Origin: Amycolatopsis vancoresmycina
Lineage (GTDB): Bacteria; Actinomycetota; Actinomycetes; Mycobacteriales; Pseudonocardiaceae
DNA length: 64,000 bases
NCBI RefSeq assembly: GCF_000716785.1
Contig: NZ_JNYY01000006.1
Coordinates: 186,001 to 250,000, forward strand
Direction: 5' to 3'
This document shows, piece by piece, positions 32,824 to 42,741 of this stretch; position 1 is the stretch's first letter; the number at the start of each line of letters is the position of its first letter. The translations under genes and the position numbers were made by a program. Below the pieces are notes generated by a model. The model ran no database searches and was not told the DNA's origin. It saw nothing but the letters and a program-made list of their open reading frames with translations.

Positions 32824-32999
32824 ATGCCCCTCCAATCACGCGAGATGCCCCTCCAATCACGCGAGTTACGCCTCCAGTCACGCGAGTTACGCCTCCAGTC
32901 ACGCGAGTTACGCCTCTGATCACGCGGTACGGCGATCGCCCGTGACCAGAGGGGCAACACGCGTGATCGGGGAGGCAACACGCGTGATTGGCGGGGCAT
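32824..32999. repeat. 21-bp tandem repeat array with inverted half (folds back on itself)
   Basis: Five direct 21-bp units at 32824-32928 (first two atgcccctccaatcacgcga plus g, next two beginning ttacgcctccagtcacgcga, last partial), a 12-base turn near 32929-32940, then three units in reverse orientation at 32941-32959, 32960-32980 and 32981-32999. It exactly fills the space between the convergent stops of pssA (32821) and the next gene (32999). It would form a long hairpin, so termination is the likely job. Confidence 0.85.
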
Positions 33000-33565
33000 C
33001 AGCCGGGGTCGGCGGGCGGGCCGAGGACGAACTTCGCCTCGCGGAGGCGGGATCGCAGCTCGGTGACGTCGATGTCCTTGCTCTTGCCGCGCATGGCGTC
33101 GCCGATGTGGGCGGCGAAGCGGTCTTCCAGGTCCTGGACGAGCTGTCCCGCCTCCAGCGCGCCCATGAGCTCGCCGACGCGGCCGAGCCTGGCCGTCGTG
33201 ATCATCGCCGCGCGGGCCGCCTTGTTGCGTGACCGCTCGACCCGGATGCGGAACGCGCAGATGCCCTCCAGGTACAGCAGCGCGAGGTCCTTCTCCGGCT
33301 CGGTCAGGAAGGGGGCGCGGCGGATCAGGAAGAAGTTGAGCGCCTGGAGGTGCCCGTAGAACTCCTCGGGCCCCAGCTCGGCGATCCGGGCCGCGGTCGC
33401 GTGCTCGTTCAGCACCGACCACAGCTCCTTCAACGCCTCGGCACGCTCGAGGCGGTACTGCTCGGCCGCCGTCGCGGCCCGCTGCCGCCGCCACTGCCAG
33501 TGCCCCAGCGCCGCCACGAGCAGGGCGACGACCGCCGCGACGATCGCTGACACGACACTGGCCAT
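32999..33565 (-). CDS. Membrane-anchored coiled protein, unknown function
   Basis: About 188 residues: one N-terminal membrane helix (ASVVSAIVAAVVALLVAALG), a short basic stop-transfer segment, then a mostly helical cytoplasmic domain (EQYRLERAEALKELWSVLNEH, EEFYGHLQALNFFLIR) ending in LRSRLREAKFVLGPPADPG. I do not recognise the domain. ATG at 33565 with gggggtg upstream; a GTG at 33580 would add five residues. Divergent from the AAA ATPase gene, 68 bp apart. Confidence 0.65.
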   Translation of the reverse strand: MASVVSAIVAAVVALLVAALGHWQWRRQRAATAAEQYRLERAEALKELWSVLNEHATAARIAELGPEEFYGHLQALNFFLIRRAPFLTEPEKDLALLYLEGICAFRIRVERSRNKAARAAMITTARLGRVGELMGALEAGQLVQDLEDRFAAHIGDAMRGKSKDIDVTELRSRLREAKFVLGPPADPG

Positions 33566-33633
33566 CGCGCACCCCCACACCCCCGGCGGAACGACCAGTC
33601 TATCCGCGCCGCGACCCGGCTAGGGTGAACGTC

Positions 33634-35898
33634 GTGAGCCACCCGCAGATCACGCTGACCGTCCGGCACACGCCGTCCGCGCTGGACACGCGCCGGGGCG
33701 TCGTCCGGCTGCATCCCGAAGTCCTCGACGCGCTCGGCCTGCGGGCCTGGGACGCCGTGCACCTCACCGGGGCCCGGGTCAGCGCCGCGCTCGCCGCGCC
33801 CGCCGACGACACCGGGGTGCCCGGGGTGCTGCTCACCGACGACGTCACGATGTCGAACCTGGGCGTCACCGAGGGCTCGGAGGTCGTGGTCGCGCCGGCC
33901 GCGGTCGCGGCCGCGAAGACGGTGACCGTCGCCGGGTCGCGGCTGGCCAGCGTCTCGGTCAGCCCGCACATGCTGCGGCTCGCGCTGATCGGCAAGGTGC
34001 TCACCGTCGGGGACGCCGTTTCGCTGCTGCCGCAGGACCTCGCGCCGTCGCCGGGATCGGACCCGGCCGGCCTGCGCGGCCAGCTGTCCCGCGCGATCGG
34101 CGCCACCTGGACGAACGAGCTGCTGACCGTCACCGCCACCGAGCCCGCCGGCACCGTCGCGGTTGGACCGTCCACAGTGGTCACCTGGCGGGACGGCGCC
34201 CGGCCGGGCCCCGCCGAACCCGCCGCGCCCCGGACGGCGACCGCGCTGGTCCGCACCTCCGCCGTCACCGCGGCCGAGGAGTGGATCGACGCCGAGATCG
34301 TCGAAGACGAGGTCATCGCCGAAGAGGAACCGGCCGTCCCCCTGGCCGACCTGATCGGCGCCGAGGCCGCCGCGCGCAAGCTCGGCGAGTGGTTCGACCT
34401 CGCCTTCCACCGGCCCGAGCTGCTGGCGCGGCTGGGCGCGCCCGCCCACCTCGGCGTCCTGCTGTCCGGCCCCGAGGGCGTCGGCAAGGCGACGCTCGTG
34501 CGGTCGGTGGCCCACGACGCCGGCATCAGGGTCGTCCCGCTGGCCGCGCCGAACCTCGCGGTGCTGGACCCGAACGTCGCGGTCGCGCGCCTGCGCGAGG
34601 CCATCCGCGCCGCCGAAGGGCCCACGGTCCTGCTCCTCACCGACGTCGACGCGCTGCTGCCCGCGACGAGCCCGCCGCCGGTCGCCACGGTCGTGCTGGA
34701 GGAACTGAGGACGGCCCTCAAGCGCGAGCGCTTCGCCGTCGTCGCGACGACGGCCCGCGCGGAGTCCGCCGACCCGCGGCTGCGCGCCGCCGACCTGCTG
34801 GACCGCGAGCTCGGCCTGGCCCTCCCGGACGCGAAAACCCGCCGTGAGCTGCTGAACGTCCTGCTCCGCGACGTCCCGCTCGACGCCGGCATCGACTGCG
34901 GCGTGCTCGCCGAGCGGACGCCGGGCTTCGTCGCCGCGGACCTGATCGCGCTGCGCCGGGACGCCGCGCTGCGGGCGGCGCTGCGCCAGCGCGACACCGA
35001 CGAGCCGCGCATCTCGCAGCAGGACCTGCTGGACGCGCTGGCCACCGTCCGGCCGGTCTCTATGTCCACTTCGGACAACCTGGCCACCGGCGGGCTGACC
35101 CTGGACGATGTCGGGAACATGGTCGACGTCAAGCAGTCCCTGACCGAAGCCGTGCTGTGGCCGCTGCGGTACCCGGACTCGTTCGCCCGGCTCGGCGTCG
35201 AGCCGCCGCGCGGGGTGCTGCTGTACGGGCCGCCCGGCGGCGGCAAGACGTTCCTGGTGCGGGCGCTGGCCGGCACCGGCGCGCTGAACGTCTTCGCGGT
35301 CAAGGGTGCCGAGCTGATGGACAAGTGGGTCGGCGAGTCCGAACGCGCGGTGCGCGAGCTGTTCCGCCGGGCCGCGGAGGCCGCGCCCGCGCTGATCTTC
35401 CTGGACGAGATCGACGCGCTGGCCCCGCGCCGCGGCCAGTCGTCCGACTCGGGGGTGGCCGATCGGGTGGTCGCGGCGCTGCTCACCGAGCTGGACGGCG
35501 TCGAGCCGATGCGCGAGGTCGTCGTGCTGGGTGCGACGAACCGGCCGGAACTGGTCGACCCGGCGCTGCTGCGGCCCGGACGGCTCGAGCGGCGCGTCTA
35601 CGTGCCGCCGCCGGACGCCGAGGCCCGCGCGGCGATCCTCGCGGCGAGCTCGAAGAACACGCCGCTGGCGTCCGATGTGGATATCGCCGCGGTGGCGTCC
35701 ACTCTGGACGGTTACTCGGCGGCCGACTGCGCGGCCCTGATCCGCGAAGCGGCGTTGACGGCGATGCGCGAGTCCCTCGAAGCCCGCGAGGTCACCGCGG
35801 CGCACCTGGAGACGGCCCGGAAGACGGTCCGGCCGAGCCTCGACCCGGCCCAGCTGGCCGCGCTGGAGGCGTACGCGAAGACCCAGACCGGTGAATGA
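33634..35898 (+). CDS. Double AAA+ ATPase, CDC48/VCP-like actinobacterial type
   Basis: About 754 residues, equivalent to mycobacterial Rv0435c. N-terminal double-psi barrel-like domain (RRGVVRLHPEVLDALGLRAWDAV) of about 220 residues, then two AAA modules. D1 has a Walker A (GPEGVGKATL) but a degenerate Walker B (LLLTDVDALLP) and lacks arginine-finger features, so it is probably inactive. D2 is complete: GPPGGGKTFLV, ALIFLDEIDALAPRRG, GATNRPELVDPALLRPGRLERRVY. Likely an unfoldase or remodelling enzyme. GTG at 33634 is chosen for aggg upstream; 33625 is the alternative. Neighbouring psd-pssA order matches mycobacteria. Confidence 0.9.
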   Translation: MSHPQITLTVRHTPSALDTRRGVVRLHPEVLDALGLRAWDAVHLTGARVSAALAAPADDTGVPGVLLTDDVTMSNLGVTEGSEVVVAPAAVAAAKTVTVAGSRLASVSVSPHMLRLALIGKVLTVGDAVSLLPQDLAPSPGSDPAGLRGQLSRAIGATWTNELLTVTATEPAGTVAVGPSTVVTWRDGARPGPAEPAAPRTATALVRTSAVTAAEEWIDAEIVEDEVIAEEEPAVPLADLIGAEAAARKLGEWFDLAFHRPELLARLGAPAHLGVLLSGPEGVGKATLVRSVAHDAGIRVVPLAAPNLAVLDPNVAVARLREAIRAAEGPTVLLLTDVDALLPATSPPPVATVVLEELRTALKRERFAVVATTARAESADPRLRAADLLDRELGLALPDAKTRRELLNVLLRDVPLDAGIDCGVLAERTPGFVAADLIALRRDAALRAALRQRDTDEPRISQQDLLDALATVRPVSMSTSDNLATGGLTLDDVGNMVDVKQSLTEAVLWPLRYPDSFARLGVEPPRGVLLYGPPGGGKTFLVRALAGTGALNVFAVKGAELMDKWVGESERAVRELFRRAAEAAPALIFLDEIDALAPRRGQSSDSGVADRVVAALLTELDGVEPMREVVVLGATNRPELVDPALLRPGRLERRVYVPPPDAEARAAILAASSKNTPLASDVDIAAVASTLDGYSAADCAALIREAALTAMRESLEAREVTAAHLETARKTVRPSLDPAQLAALEAYAKTQTGE

Positions 35899-35930
35899 AA
35901 GAGGCGGCCGTCACCCGACGGCCGCCTCTT
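35899..35930. terminator. Perfect hairpin between convergent genes
   Basis: Perfect 14-bp arms (35899-35912 and 35917-35930; core gaggcggccgtc) with a 4-base loop, starting at the base after the ATPase stop codon and ending 7 bp before the LytR_C gene stop. On the plus strand it ends in CTCTT; bidirectional terminator. Confidence 0.85.
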
Positions 35931-35937
35931 CCGACGT

Positions 35938-36570
35938 TCAGCTGCCCTTGTGGCCGCTCTGGTATTCCTTCGTCACGATCACTATCACGCCGGGGCTCGC
36001 GCTCTGGATGCCTTCGAAGCGGGGCTCGGCCTTGATGCCGAACTCCTGCGCGAGCTGCTTGGCCGCGGCTTCCTCGTCGGTGCCCGGGCGGTAGAACGCG
36101 GTCGTCGTCGGGATGATGCCCTGGGAGTAGTTGCTGACCTCGTTGACGTTCCAGCCGCCACCGCGGAAGTCCTCCGCCGCCCGGTCCGCGAGGCCCTTGA
36201 TCGTCGAGTTGTTGAACACCCGGACGGTCACCCACTTGTTGGACGCCTGCTGGTCGCCACCCGGCTGACCGGGCTGACCGGGGCCGGCCGACGTCGGCTG
36301 TCCCGCCCCCGGTGAGGTCGGCGACGGCGGTGCCGGGCTGGTCGAAGCCGGAGACGACGTCGACGGCGGTGTCGCCGAAGAAGACGTCGACGACGGCGGC
36401 GCCGAGGACGAGCCCGGCGGCGTCGTGGTCCCGCTCGGCCCGGCTTCGTTGGAGCCGTCACCCCCGCCCAGCGCGGTGATGCCGCCGATCACGGCGGCGA
36501 TGACGGCCACCCCGACCAACGCGACGCCCGCGGCCTTCATCGGCCGCGACATGCCCGAAAACACACTCAT
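35938..36570 (-). CDS. LytR_C domain envelope protein (VirR/Rv0431-like)
   Basis: A 210-residue membrane-anchored protein: one N-terminal membrane helix (AAGVALVGVAVIAAVIGGI), a Ser/Thr/Pro-rich linker of about 70 residues, and a C-terminal LytR_C domain (VRVFNNSTIKGLADRAAEDF, WNVNEVSNYS, TAFYRPGTDEEAAAKQLA). The mycobacterial counterpart affects envelope integrity and vesicle release. Its ATG overlaps the DUF3263 gene stop as ATGA, so the pair is coupled, as in mycobacteria. Confidence 0.88.
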   Translation of the reverse strand: MSVFSGMSRPMKAAGVALVGVAVIAAVIGGITALGGGDGSNEAGPSGTTTPPGSSSAPPSSTSSSATPPSTSSPASTSPAPPSPTSPGAGQPTSAGPGQPGQPGGDQQASNKWVTVRVFNNSTIKGLADRAAEDFRGGGWNVNEVSNYSQGIIPTTTAFYRPGTDEEAAAKQLAQEFGIKAEPRFEGIQSASPGVIVIVTKEYQSGHKGS

Positions 36571-36875
36571 TTCAGTTCGATCCCCAGTCGCCGGGCGCCT
36601 CGCTTGCGCTGGCGGGCGGCACGCGTCTTGCGCAGCCGCTTCACCAGCATCGGGTCGGCTTCGATCGCCTCCGGCTTCTCCAGCAGCTTGTTGAGCAGCT
36701 GGTAGTAGCGCGTGGCAGACAGGTCGAAGCGTTCGCGGATGGCGTTCTCCTTCGCCCCGGCGTGCCGCCACCACTGACGCTCGAAGGCGAGGATCTCGAC
36801 CTCGCGTTCGGTCAGGCCGGGCACGGGCTTCGGCGGCGACGGCTGCGGCTCAGCCATCGACTCCGCGGCGTCCAT
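36567..36875 (-). CDS. DUF3263 protein (Rv0430-like, DNA-binding-like)
   Basis: A 102-residue protein with the DUF3263 domain: LTEREVEILAFERQWWRHAG, AKENAIRERFDLSATRYYQLL, which reads as a sigma-like helix-turn-helix, then a strongly basic tail (LRKTRAARQRKRGARRLG). Probably a DNA-binding regulator. ATG at 36875 with gagagg upstream gives exactly the length of mycobacterial relatives; an ATG at 36857 is possible. Divergent from def. Confidence 0.87.
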   Translation of the reverse strand: MDAAESMAEPQPSPPKPVPGLTEREVEILAFERQWWRHAGAKENAIRERFDLSATRYYQLLNKLLEKPEAIEADPMLVKRLRKTRAARQRKRGARRLGIELK

Positions 36876-37030
36876 CCGAGTCCCTCTCAATCGAGCGTCC
36901 TGGCGATTCAGACCTAGCTCTTCCGCGGGCGCCATTCAACCACGGAAGCACGCACCGACGTGGGCATCGACGTCGGCGCGTCACGGTCTGATGCAGGTCT
37001 ACCAGAGGGGTCCGACTAAACTGGCTCGCC

Positions 37031-37609
37031 GTGACCATCCACCCCATCGTGATCGCCGGCGAACCCGTGCTGCACCAGCCGACTCGGGAGATCACCGAGT
37101 TCGACGAGAAGCTGCGCACGCTCGTGGACGACATGTTCGAGACGATGTACGCCGCCGAGGGCGTCGGCCTCGCGGCCAACCAGATCGGCCTCGACCTGCG
37201 GGTGTTCGTCTACGACTGCCCGGACGACGAGGGCGTGCGCCACAAGGGCGTCGTCGTCAACCCGAAGCTCGAGACGTCGGAGATCCCGGAGACCATGCCG
37301 GACCCGGACGACGACTGGGAGGGCTGCCTCTCGGCGCCCGGTGAGTCGTACCCGACGGGCCGCGCGAAGTGGGCGAAGGTGACCGGCGCCGACCTCGACG
37401 GCAACCCGATCGAGGTCGAGGGCACCGGCTACTTCGCGCGCTGCCTGCAGCACGAGACCGACCACCTGGACGGGTACATCTACCTGGACCGCCTGGTCGG
37501 CCGCCACGCGCGCGCGGCCAAGAAGATGCTGAAGCACAACAAATGGGGCGTCCCGGGCAACTCGTGGCTCCCGCCACGCACCCCCGAGGACGACGGCGCC
37601 GTCATCTGA
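37031..37609 (+). CDS. def: Peptide deformylase
   Basis: A 192-residue metalloenzyme that removes the formyl group from new proteins. Motif 1 GVGLAANQIG, motif 2 EGCLSAPGE (metal Cys) and motif 3 QHETDHLDG (two metal His and catalytic Glu) are all intact. GTG start at 37031, with no clear Shine-Dalgarno. No fmt neighbour. Ends at palindrome copy C. Confidence 0.95.
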   Translation: MTIHPIVIAGEPVLHQPTREITEFDEKLRTLVDDMFETMYAAEGVGLAANQIGLDLRVFVYDCPDDEGVRHKGVVVNPKLETSEIPETMPDPDDDWEGCLSAPGESYPTGRAKWAKVTGADLDGNPIEVEGTGYFARCLQHETDHLDGYIYLDRLVGRHARAAKKMLKHNKWGVPGNSWLPPRTPEDDGAVI

Positions 37610-37623
37610 CCCGCGCCCCCGGT

Positions 37624-37665
37624 CGTGAGTGAGAAACAGTGTTAGAACACTGTTTCTCACTCACG
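37624..37665. repeat. 20-2-20 palindrome, copy C
   Basis: Perfect 20-bp arms (37624-37643 and 37646-37665; cgtgagtgagaaacagtgtt) with an AG centre, between the convergent def and glucoamylase genes. The arms are identical to copy D at 54722 but the inner half differs from copies A, B and E, defining a second subtype with the same outer cgtgagtg. Confidence 0.87.
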
Positions 37666-37671
37666 AGGGGT

Positions 37672-39837
37672 TTAGCAGCCGAGGAAGTGGCAGCGGACGA
37701 CGCGAGGCGTCTCCAGCACCGAGCCCGCGTTGACGTCCCAGGCGAGCCGGACGTACTGCGCGTGCGTCCAGGCCAGCGGCGTCGCCGACGTGTTCGGCGT
37801 GCCGGTCGGGAAGCCGGTCTGACCCGACGGCGGGTTCTCGTCCCACACCTGCTCCGGCATGGTCTCCGCCGAGCTGCTCACCCGGCCGAGGTCACGCAGC
37901 CGCCGCGCGGCCGACGCCGGATCGCCGAGCGTCAGCTCGTACTCGCCGCGCTCGCCGGCGAGCAGCGGCCACAACCGGCCGAACGTCGTACGGCTTTCCG
38001 CCGGGAACGTGTAGTCCCACGGCGAGCCGTCGGCCTGCTCGCCGTAGCCGTCCTTCGTGTAGCGGTGCCAGAACTGGCCGGTCGGCGTGGTGAACGCGAT
38101 GTCGGAGTCCGTCACCCGGATGCTGTTGCGGATCACCGGGTCGTCGGCGCGGTAGACGCCGAGCCGGACCAGGTCGAGGAAGCCCGCGTCGGTGACCGCG
38201 CGCTGGTCCATCGTCACGCTCGAGTTGCCGAGGTTGTACGTCGTCCCGTTGTTCGCGTTGGCGTCCTTGGTGAGCCGGACGAAGTACGGGTCCTTCGACA
38301 GCGGCCCGTTCGTGGTGACCGTCTGCTTCGGCAGGTCGGCCTTCATCTTGTCGGCCGCGGCGAGGTAGCGGGCGGCGTCGGCCGCGGCACCGTTGTGCGA
38401 AGCCAGGTCGGCGGCGCAGACGAGCCCGGCGATCACCGAGGCGATGGTCGACGGGGACCAGCCGTCCTGCTCCTCCCAGCGTTCCTGCTGGGTGTACGGC
38501 GACGCCTGCCCGTTGGGACCGCGGTAACCCAGGATGAAGTCGGCGGCCTTGCGGACGCCGGGCCACAGGTCGTTCCGGCCGAGCTGCTGGGCGAGCACGA
38601 TCGGGAACGCGGTCTCGTCGAGCTGGACCGACGTCCAGTACGGCACGCCGTCGACCCGGCTGTTCTGCGGCAGGTGCCCGTCGGGCTGCTGCTGCGTGCC
38701 GAACATGTAGCTCACGGCCCGGTTGGCGGCCGCCCGGTCGCCGCCGGCGGCCAGCCCGGTCGCGATCTGGTAGAGGTCACGCGGCCAGACGAGGTGGTAG
38801 GTGCCCGACGGCGACCACTCGGGGTCGTTGTTCCCGAACCGCCACGGCATGCTCGGCGACGCGATGAAGGCGCCCGGGTGGTGCTTGTCCTCGCTGGCGG
38901 CGAGGGTCAGCATCGACGCCTTGTAGAGGTCACGCTCGGCGTCGGTCTTCAGCGACGACGGCGGCTTGCTGATCCCGCGCAGGTACTGCTGCCAGCCGCG
39001 GTTGTACGCGCGCGTGACGTCACGGACACCGCGCCGCTGCGACGCCTGCGCGCTGCCGAGCGCGTCGGCCGCCTTCGCGCCCATGCCGAGGGCGATGGTG
39101 ACGTGCCGGTTCCGGACGCCGTCGGCGTTCGTCTGCCCGGTCAGCACGACGTTGCCCTTCTCGGCGGTGTCGTACTGCGCCAGCTTGAAGGTCTTCGCGA
39201 GCTGCGTGTTGCCGTCGGACGCGCCCGCGTAGCCGACGCTCGTCTTCGTGAACGCGGGGTTCGCGGTGAGGGCGGCGGCGTTGGCCGCGTCCTGCGCGGT
39301 GACGGCGTCACCGCGGCGCGCGGCCGAGTCGTCGGAGCCGTCGTTGGTCAGGTCCGGGTCGGCGACCGCGTAGAGCTGGTAGGGCCGCCCGGTCAGGGAC
39401 TGGAAGTCGACGTCCACCAGCACCGTCGTGGCGGCCGGGTCGGTGACGTAGGTCTTGCGCAGCCGCCAGCGGTGCTGGTCGTCGGTGATCGTCTGTTCGT
39501 AGGTCAGGCTGTCGTCGTCGGTGCGCCGCACCTGCTGCGACTTCGCCGAGTAGTCGGTGACGGCGAAGCTGCGGCCGTCCGTGACGACGAAGTCCATCGA
39601 TCGGACACTGGGCGTGGACAGGTCCGGGTAGTAGACCTCGGACAGCTGCCCGCCCTGGAGGGTGAACCAGACGTTGCTCGACCGGTCGTGGGCCGTGCCG
39701 AACCCGGTCTTGTTCGCGGGCAGCCAGCTCGGGTGGGCTCCCGGCGCGCCGGGAGCCTGCCCCGCGGCCAGTGCGGTCGCCGGGATCAGGCCGGTGACCA
39801 GCAGTCCGGCGAAGGCGCCGGAAATGAGTTTGCGCAT
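37672..39837 (-). CDS. Secreted GH15 glucoamylase/glucodextranase-like enzyme
   Basis: A 721-residue exported glycosidase releasing glucose from alpha-glucans. Signal peptide (MRKLISGAFAGLLVTGLIPA, ALAAG), then an N-terminal beta-sandwich (NKTGFGTAHDRSSNVWFTLQ, LSEVYYPDL) as in bacterial glucoamylase and glucodextranase, then the GH15 (alpha/alpha)6 barrel. The general acid Glu lies in RWEEQDGWSPST near residue 455 and the general base Glu in MPEQVWDENPP near 662. The protein ends in VVRCHFLGC; this Cys pair is unusual. Exact substrate (starch or dextran) not decided. LacI-like operator sequences lie upstream. Confidence 0.9.
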   Translation of the reverse strand: MRKLISGAFAGLLVTGLIPATALAAGQAPGAPGAHPSWLPANKTGFGTAHDRSSNVWFTLQGGQLSEVYYPDLSTPSVRSMDFVVTDGRSFAVTDYSAKSQQVRRTDDDSLTYEQTITDDQHRWRLRKTYVTDPAATTVLVDVDFQSLTGRPYQLYAVADPDLTNDGSDDSAARRGDAVTAQDAANAAALTANPAFTKTSVGYAGASDGNTQLAKTFKLAQYDTAEKGNVVLTGQTNADGVRNRHVTIALGMGAKAADALGSAQASQRRGVRDVTRAYNRGWQQYLRGISKPPSSLKTDAERDLYKASMLTLAASEDKHHPGAFIASPSMPWRFGNNDPEWSPSGTYHLVWPRDLYQIATGLAAGGDRAAANRAVSYMFGTQQQPDGHLPQNSRVDGVPYWTSVQLDETAFPIVLAQQLGRNDLWPGVRKAADFILGYRGPNGQASPYTQQERWEEQDGWSPSTIASVIAGLVCAADLASHNGAAADAARYLAAADKMKADLPKQTVTTNGPLSKDPYFVRLTKDANANNGTTYNLGNSSVTMDQRAVTDAGFLDLVRLGVYRADDPVIRNSIRVTDSDIAFTTPTGQFWHRYTKDGYGEQADGSPWDYTFPAESRTTFGRLWPLLAGERGEYELTLGDPASAARRLRDLGRVSSSAETMPEQVWDENPPSGQTGFPTGTPNTSATPLAWTHAQYVRLAWDVNAGSVLETPRVVRCHFLGC

Positions 39838-39923
39838 ATCAACCCCACAGAAGATCGCTTCTGCACCGTTACAGAAGCGACTTGGGAGTCTGCCGCCGAT
39901 CCTTCACCGGCGCATGGTCCGAT

Positions 39924-39966
39924 CCGGTGAACCACTGACCGTCACTGGTCCGGTGAACCGGTTCAC
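39924..39966. promoter_or_regulatory. Candidate sugar-repressor operators between the glucoamylase and protease genes
   Basis: A perfect 14-bp palindrome gtgaaccggttcac (39953-39966) plus two direct copies of ccggtgaacc (39924 and 39950), the second overlapping the palindrome. The word resembles LacI-family operators. It lies 87-130 bp upstream of the glucoamylase start and 72-115 bp upstream of the divergent protease. Confidence 0.55.
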
Positions 39967-40038
39967 GGACAGCGAACGTCCCGGGCCGACTTTCCGGCGC
40001 AAAATTGTAGTACCTGCAACGCTGTAATCGAGGTACGA

Positions 40039-40950
40039 ATGGACGAGGCGATGGACGCCTACTCGCGCGCGGTCAGCACCGTCGCGAAGACCGTCACCCC
40101 GCACGTCGCCGGGGTTCAGCTCGCGCGTGGCAGCGGCTCGGCGGTCGTCTTCGCCGACGACGGGCTCCTGCTCACCAACGCCCACGTCGTCGCCGACCAC
40201 CGGCGCGGCGTCGCCACCTTCGCCGACGGCAGCGAGGTGTCCTTCGACGTCGTCGGGGCCGACCCGCTGTCCGATCTCGCCGTGCTGCGGGCGCGCGGCG
40301 AGACGCCGTCGGCCGCCACGCTCGGGGACGCCGACCGGCTCGTCGTCGGGCAGCTCGTCGTGGCCATCGGGAGCCCGCTCGGCTTCTCCGGCACCGTCAC
40401 CGCCGGGGTCGTCAGCGCGCTCGGCCGGGCGCTACCGGTGCGCCACGGCCGTGCCGGGCGAGTCATCGAGGACGTCATCCAGACCGACGCCGCGCTCAAC
40501 CCCGGCAACTCCGGCGGCGCGCTCGCCGACTCCGCCGGGCGGGTCGTCGGCGTCAACACCGCCGTCGCCGGGGTCGGGCTCGGCCTCGCCGTGCCGATCA
40601 ACGCGACCACGCGGCGGATCATCGACACGCTCGTCGTCGAGGGCCGGGTGCGGCGCGCGTACCTCGGCGTCGTCGGCGTGCCCGCGCCGCTGCCGGACGA
40701 CGTCGCCGAGCGCACCGGGCAGGCCGCCGGGCTGCGGGTGCACGAAGTCGTGTCCGGCGGCCCGGCCGACCGGGCGGGCCTGCGCGCCGGCGACCTCGTG
40801 CTGACCGTCGGGCGCACCCGCGTCTCGGACGCACAGGGCATCCAGCGGCAGCTGTTCGCGGAAGTGATCGGCACCGCACTGCCGATCACCGTGCTGCGCA
40901 ACGGGGCCATGGTCGACGTCTACGCCACTCCGGCGGAGTTGGTCGGGTGA
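40039..40950 (+). CDS. HtrA-like trypsin-fold serine protease with PDZ domain, apparently cytoplasmic
   Basis: A 303-residue protease. Catalytic triad: His in TNAHVVADHR, Asp in SDLAVLRAR, Ser in NPGNSGGALADS. A single C-terminal PDZ domain follows (GLRVHEVVSGGPADRAGLRAGDLVLTVG). Unlike most HtrA/DegP proteins it has no signal peptide or membrane helix; the domain begins about 15 residues from the start. ATG at 40039 has gaggt five bases upstream, so an N-terminal export signal has not simply been missed. Sits just before the thiamine riboswitch. Confidence 0.87.
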   Translation: MDEAMDAYSRAVSTVAKTVTPHVAGVQLARGSGSAVVFADDGLLLTNAHVVADHRRGVATFADGSEVSFDVVGADPLSDLAVLRARGETPSAATLGDADRLVVGQLVVAIGSPLGFSGTVTAGVVSALGRALPVRHGRAGRVIEDVIQTDAALNPGNSGGALADSAGRVVGVNTAVAGVGLGLAVPINATTRRIIDTLVVEGRVRRAYLGVVGVPAPLPDDVAERTGQAAGLRVHEVVSGGPADRAGLRAGDLVLTVGRTRVSDAQGIQRQLFAEVIGTALPITVLRNGAMVDVYATPAELVG

Positions 40951-40992
40951 CTTGAGTATCGCGCGCCGGCGTGGCATGGTCGGTGGCACAAC

Positions 40993-41097
40993 ACCAACGC
41001 GGGAGCTCGCGCCATGGCGGGCTGAGAGGGTGACTTGCGTTTCGCAGGCGTCACCGACCGCATGAACCTGACCGGGTAATGCCGGCGTAGGGAGTGA
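40993..41097 (+). ncRNA. TPP riboswitch of thiC
   Basis: Thi-box aptamer with the conserved words gcgggagc, ggcgggctgagagggtg (41015-41030), accgcatgaacctgaccggg (41054-41073), taatgccggcgtagggagtg (41075-41094). The 3' end contains the aggga ribosome site of thiC, whose TTG lies 9 bases downstream, so ligand binding should block translation initiation directly. Outer limits are approximate. Confidence 0.93.
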
Positions 41098-41103
41098 AAG
41101 TCG

Positions 41104-42737
<1,634 letters not shown>

Positions 42738-42741
<4 letters not shown>

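Noticed and set aside
32824..32999. CRISPR array
   Set aside because: The 21-bp units are directly adjacent without unique spacers, are partly inverted, and no cas genes are present.
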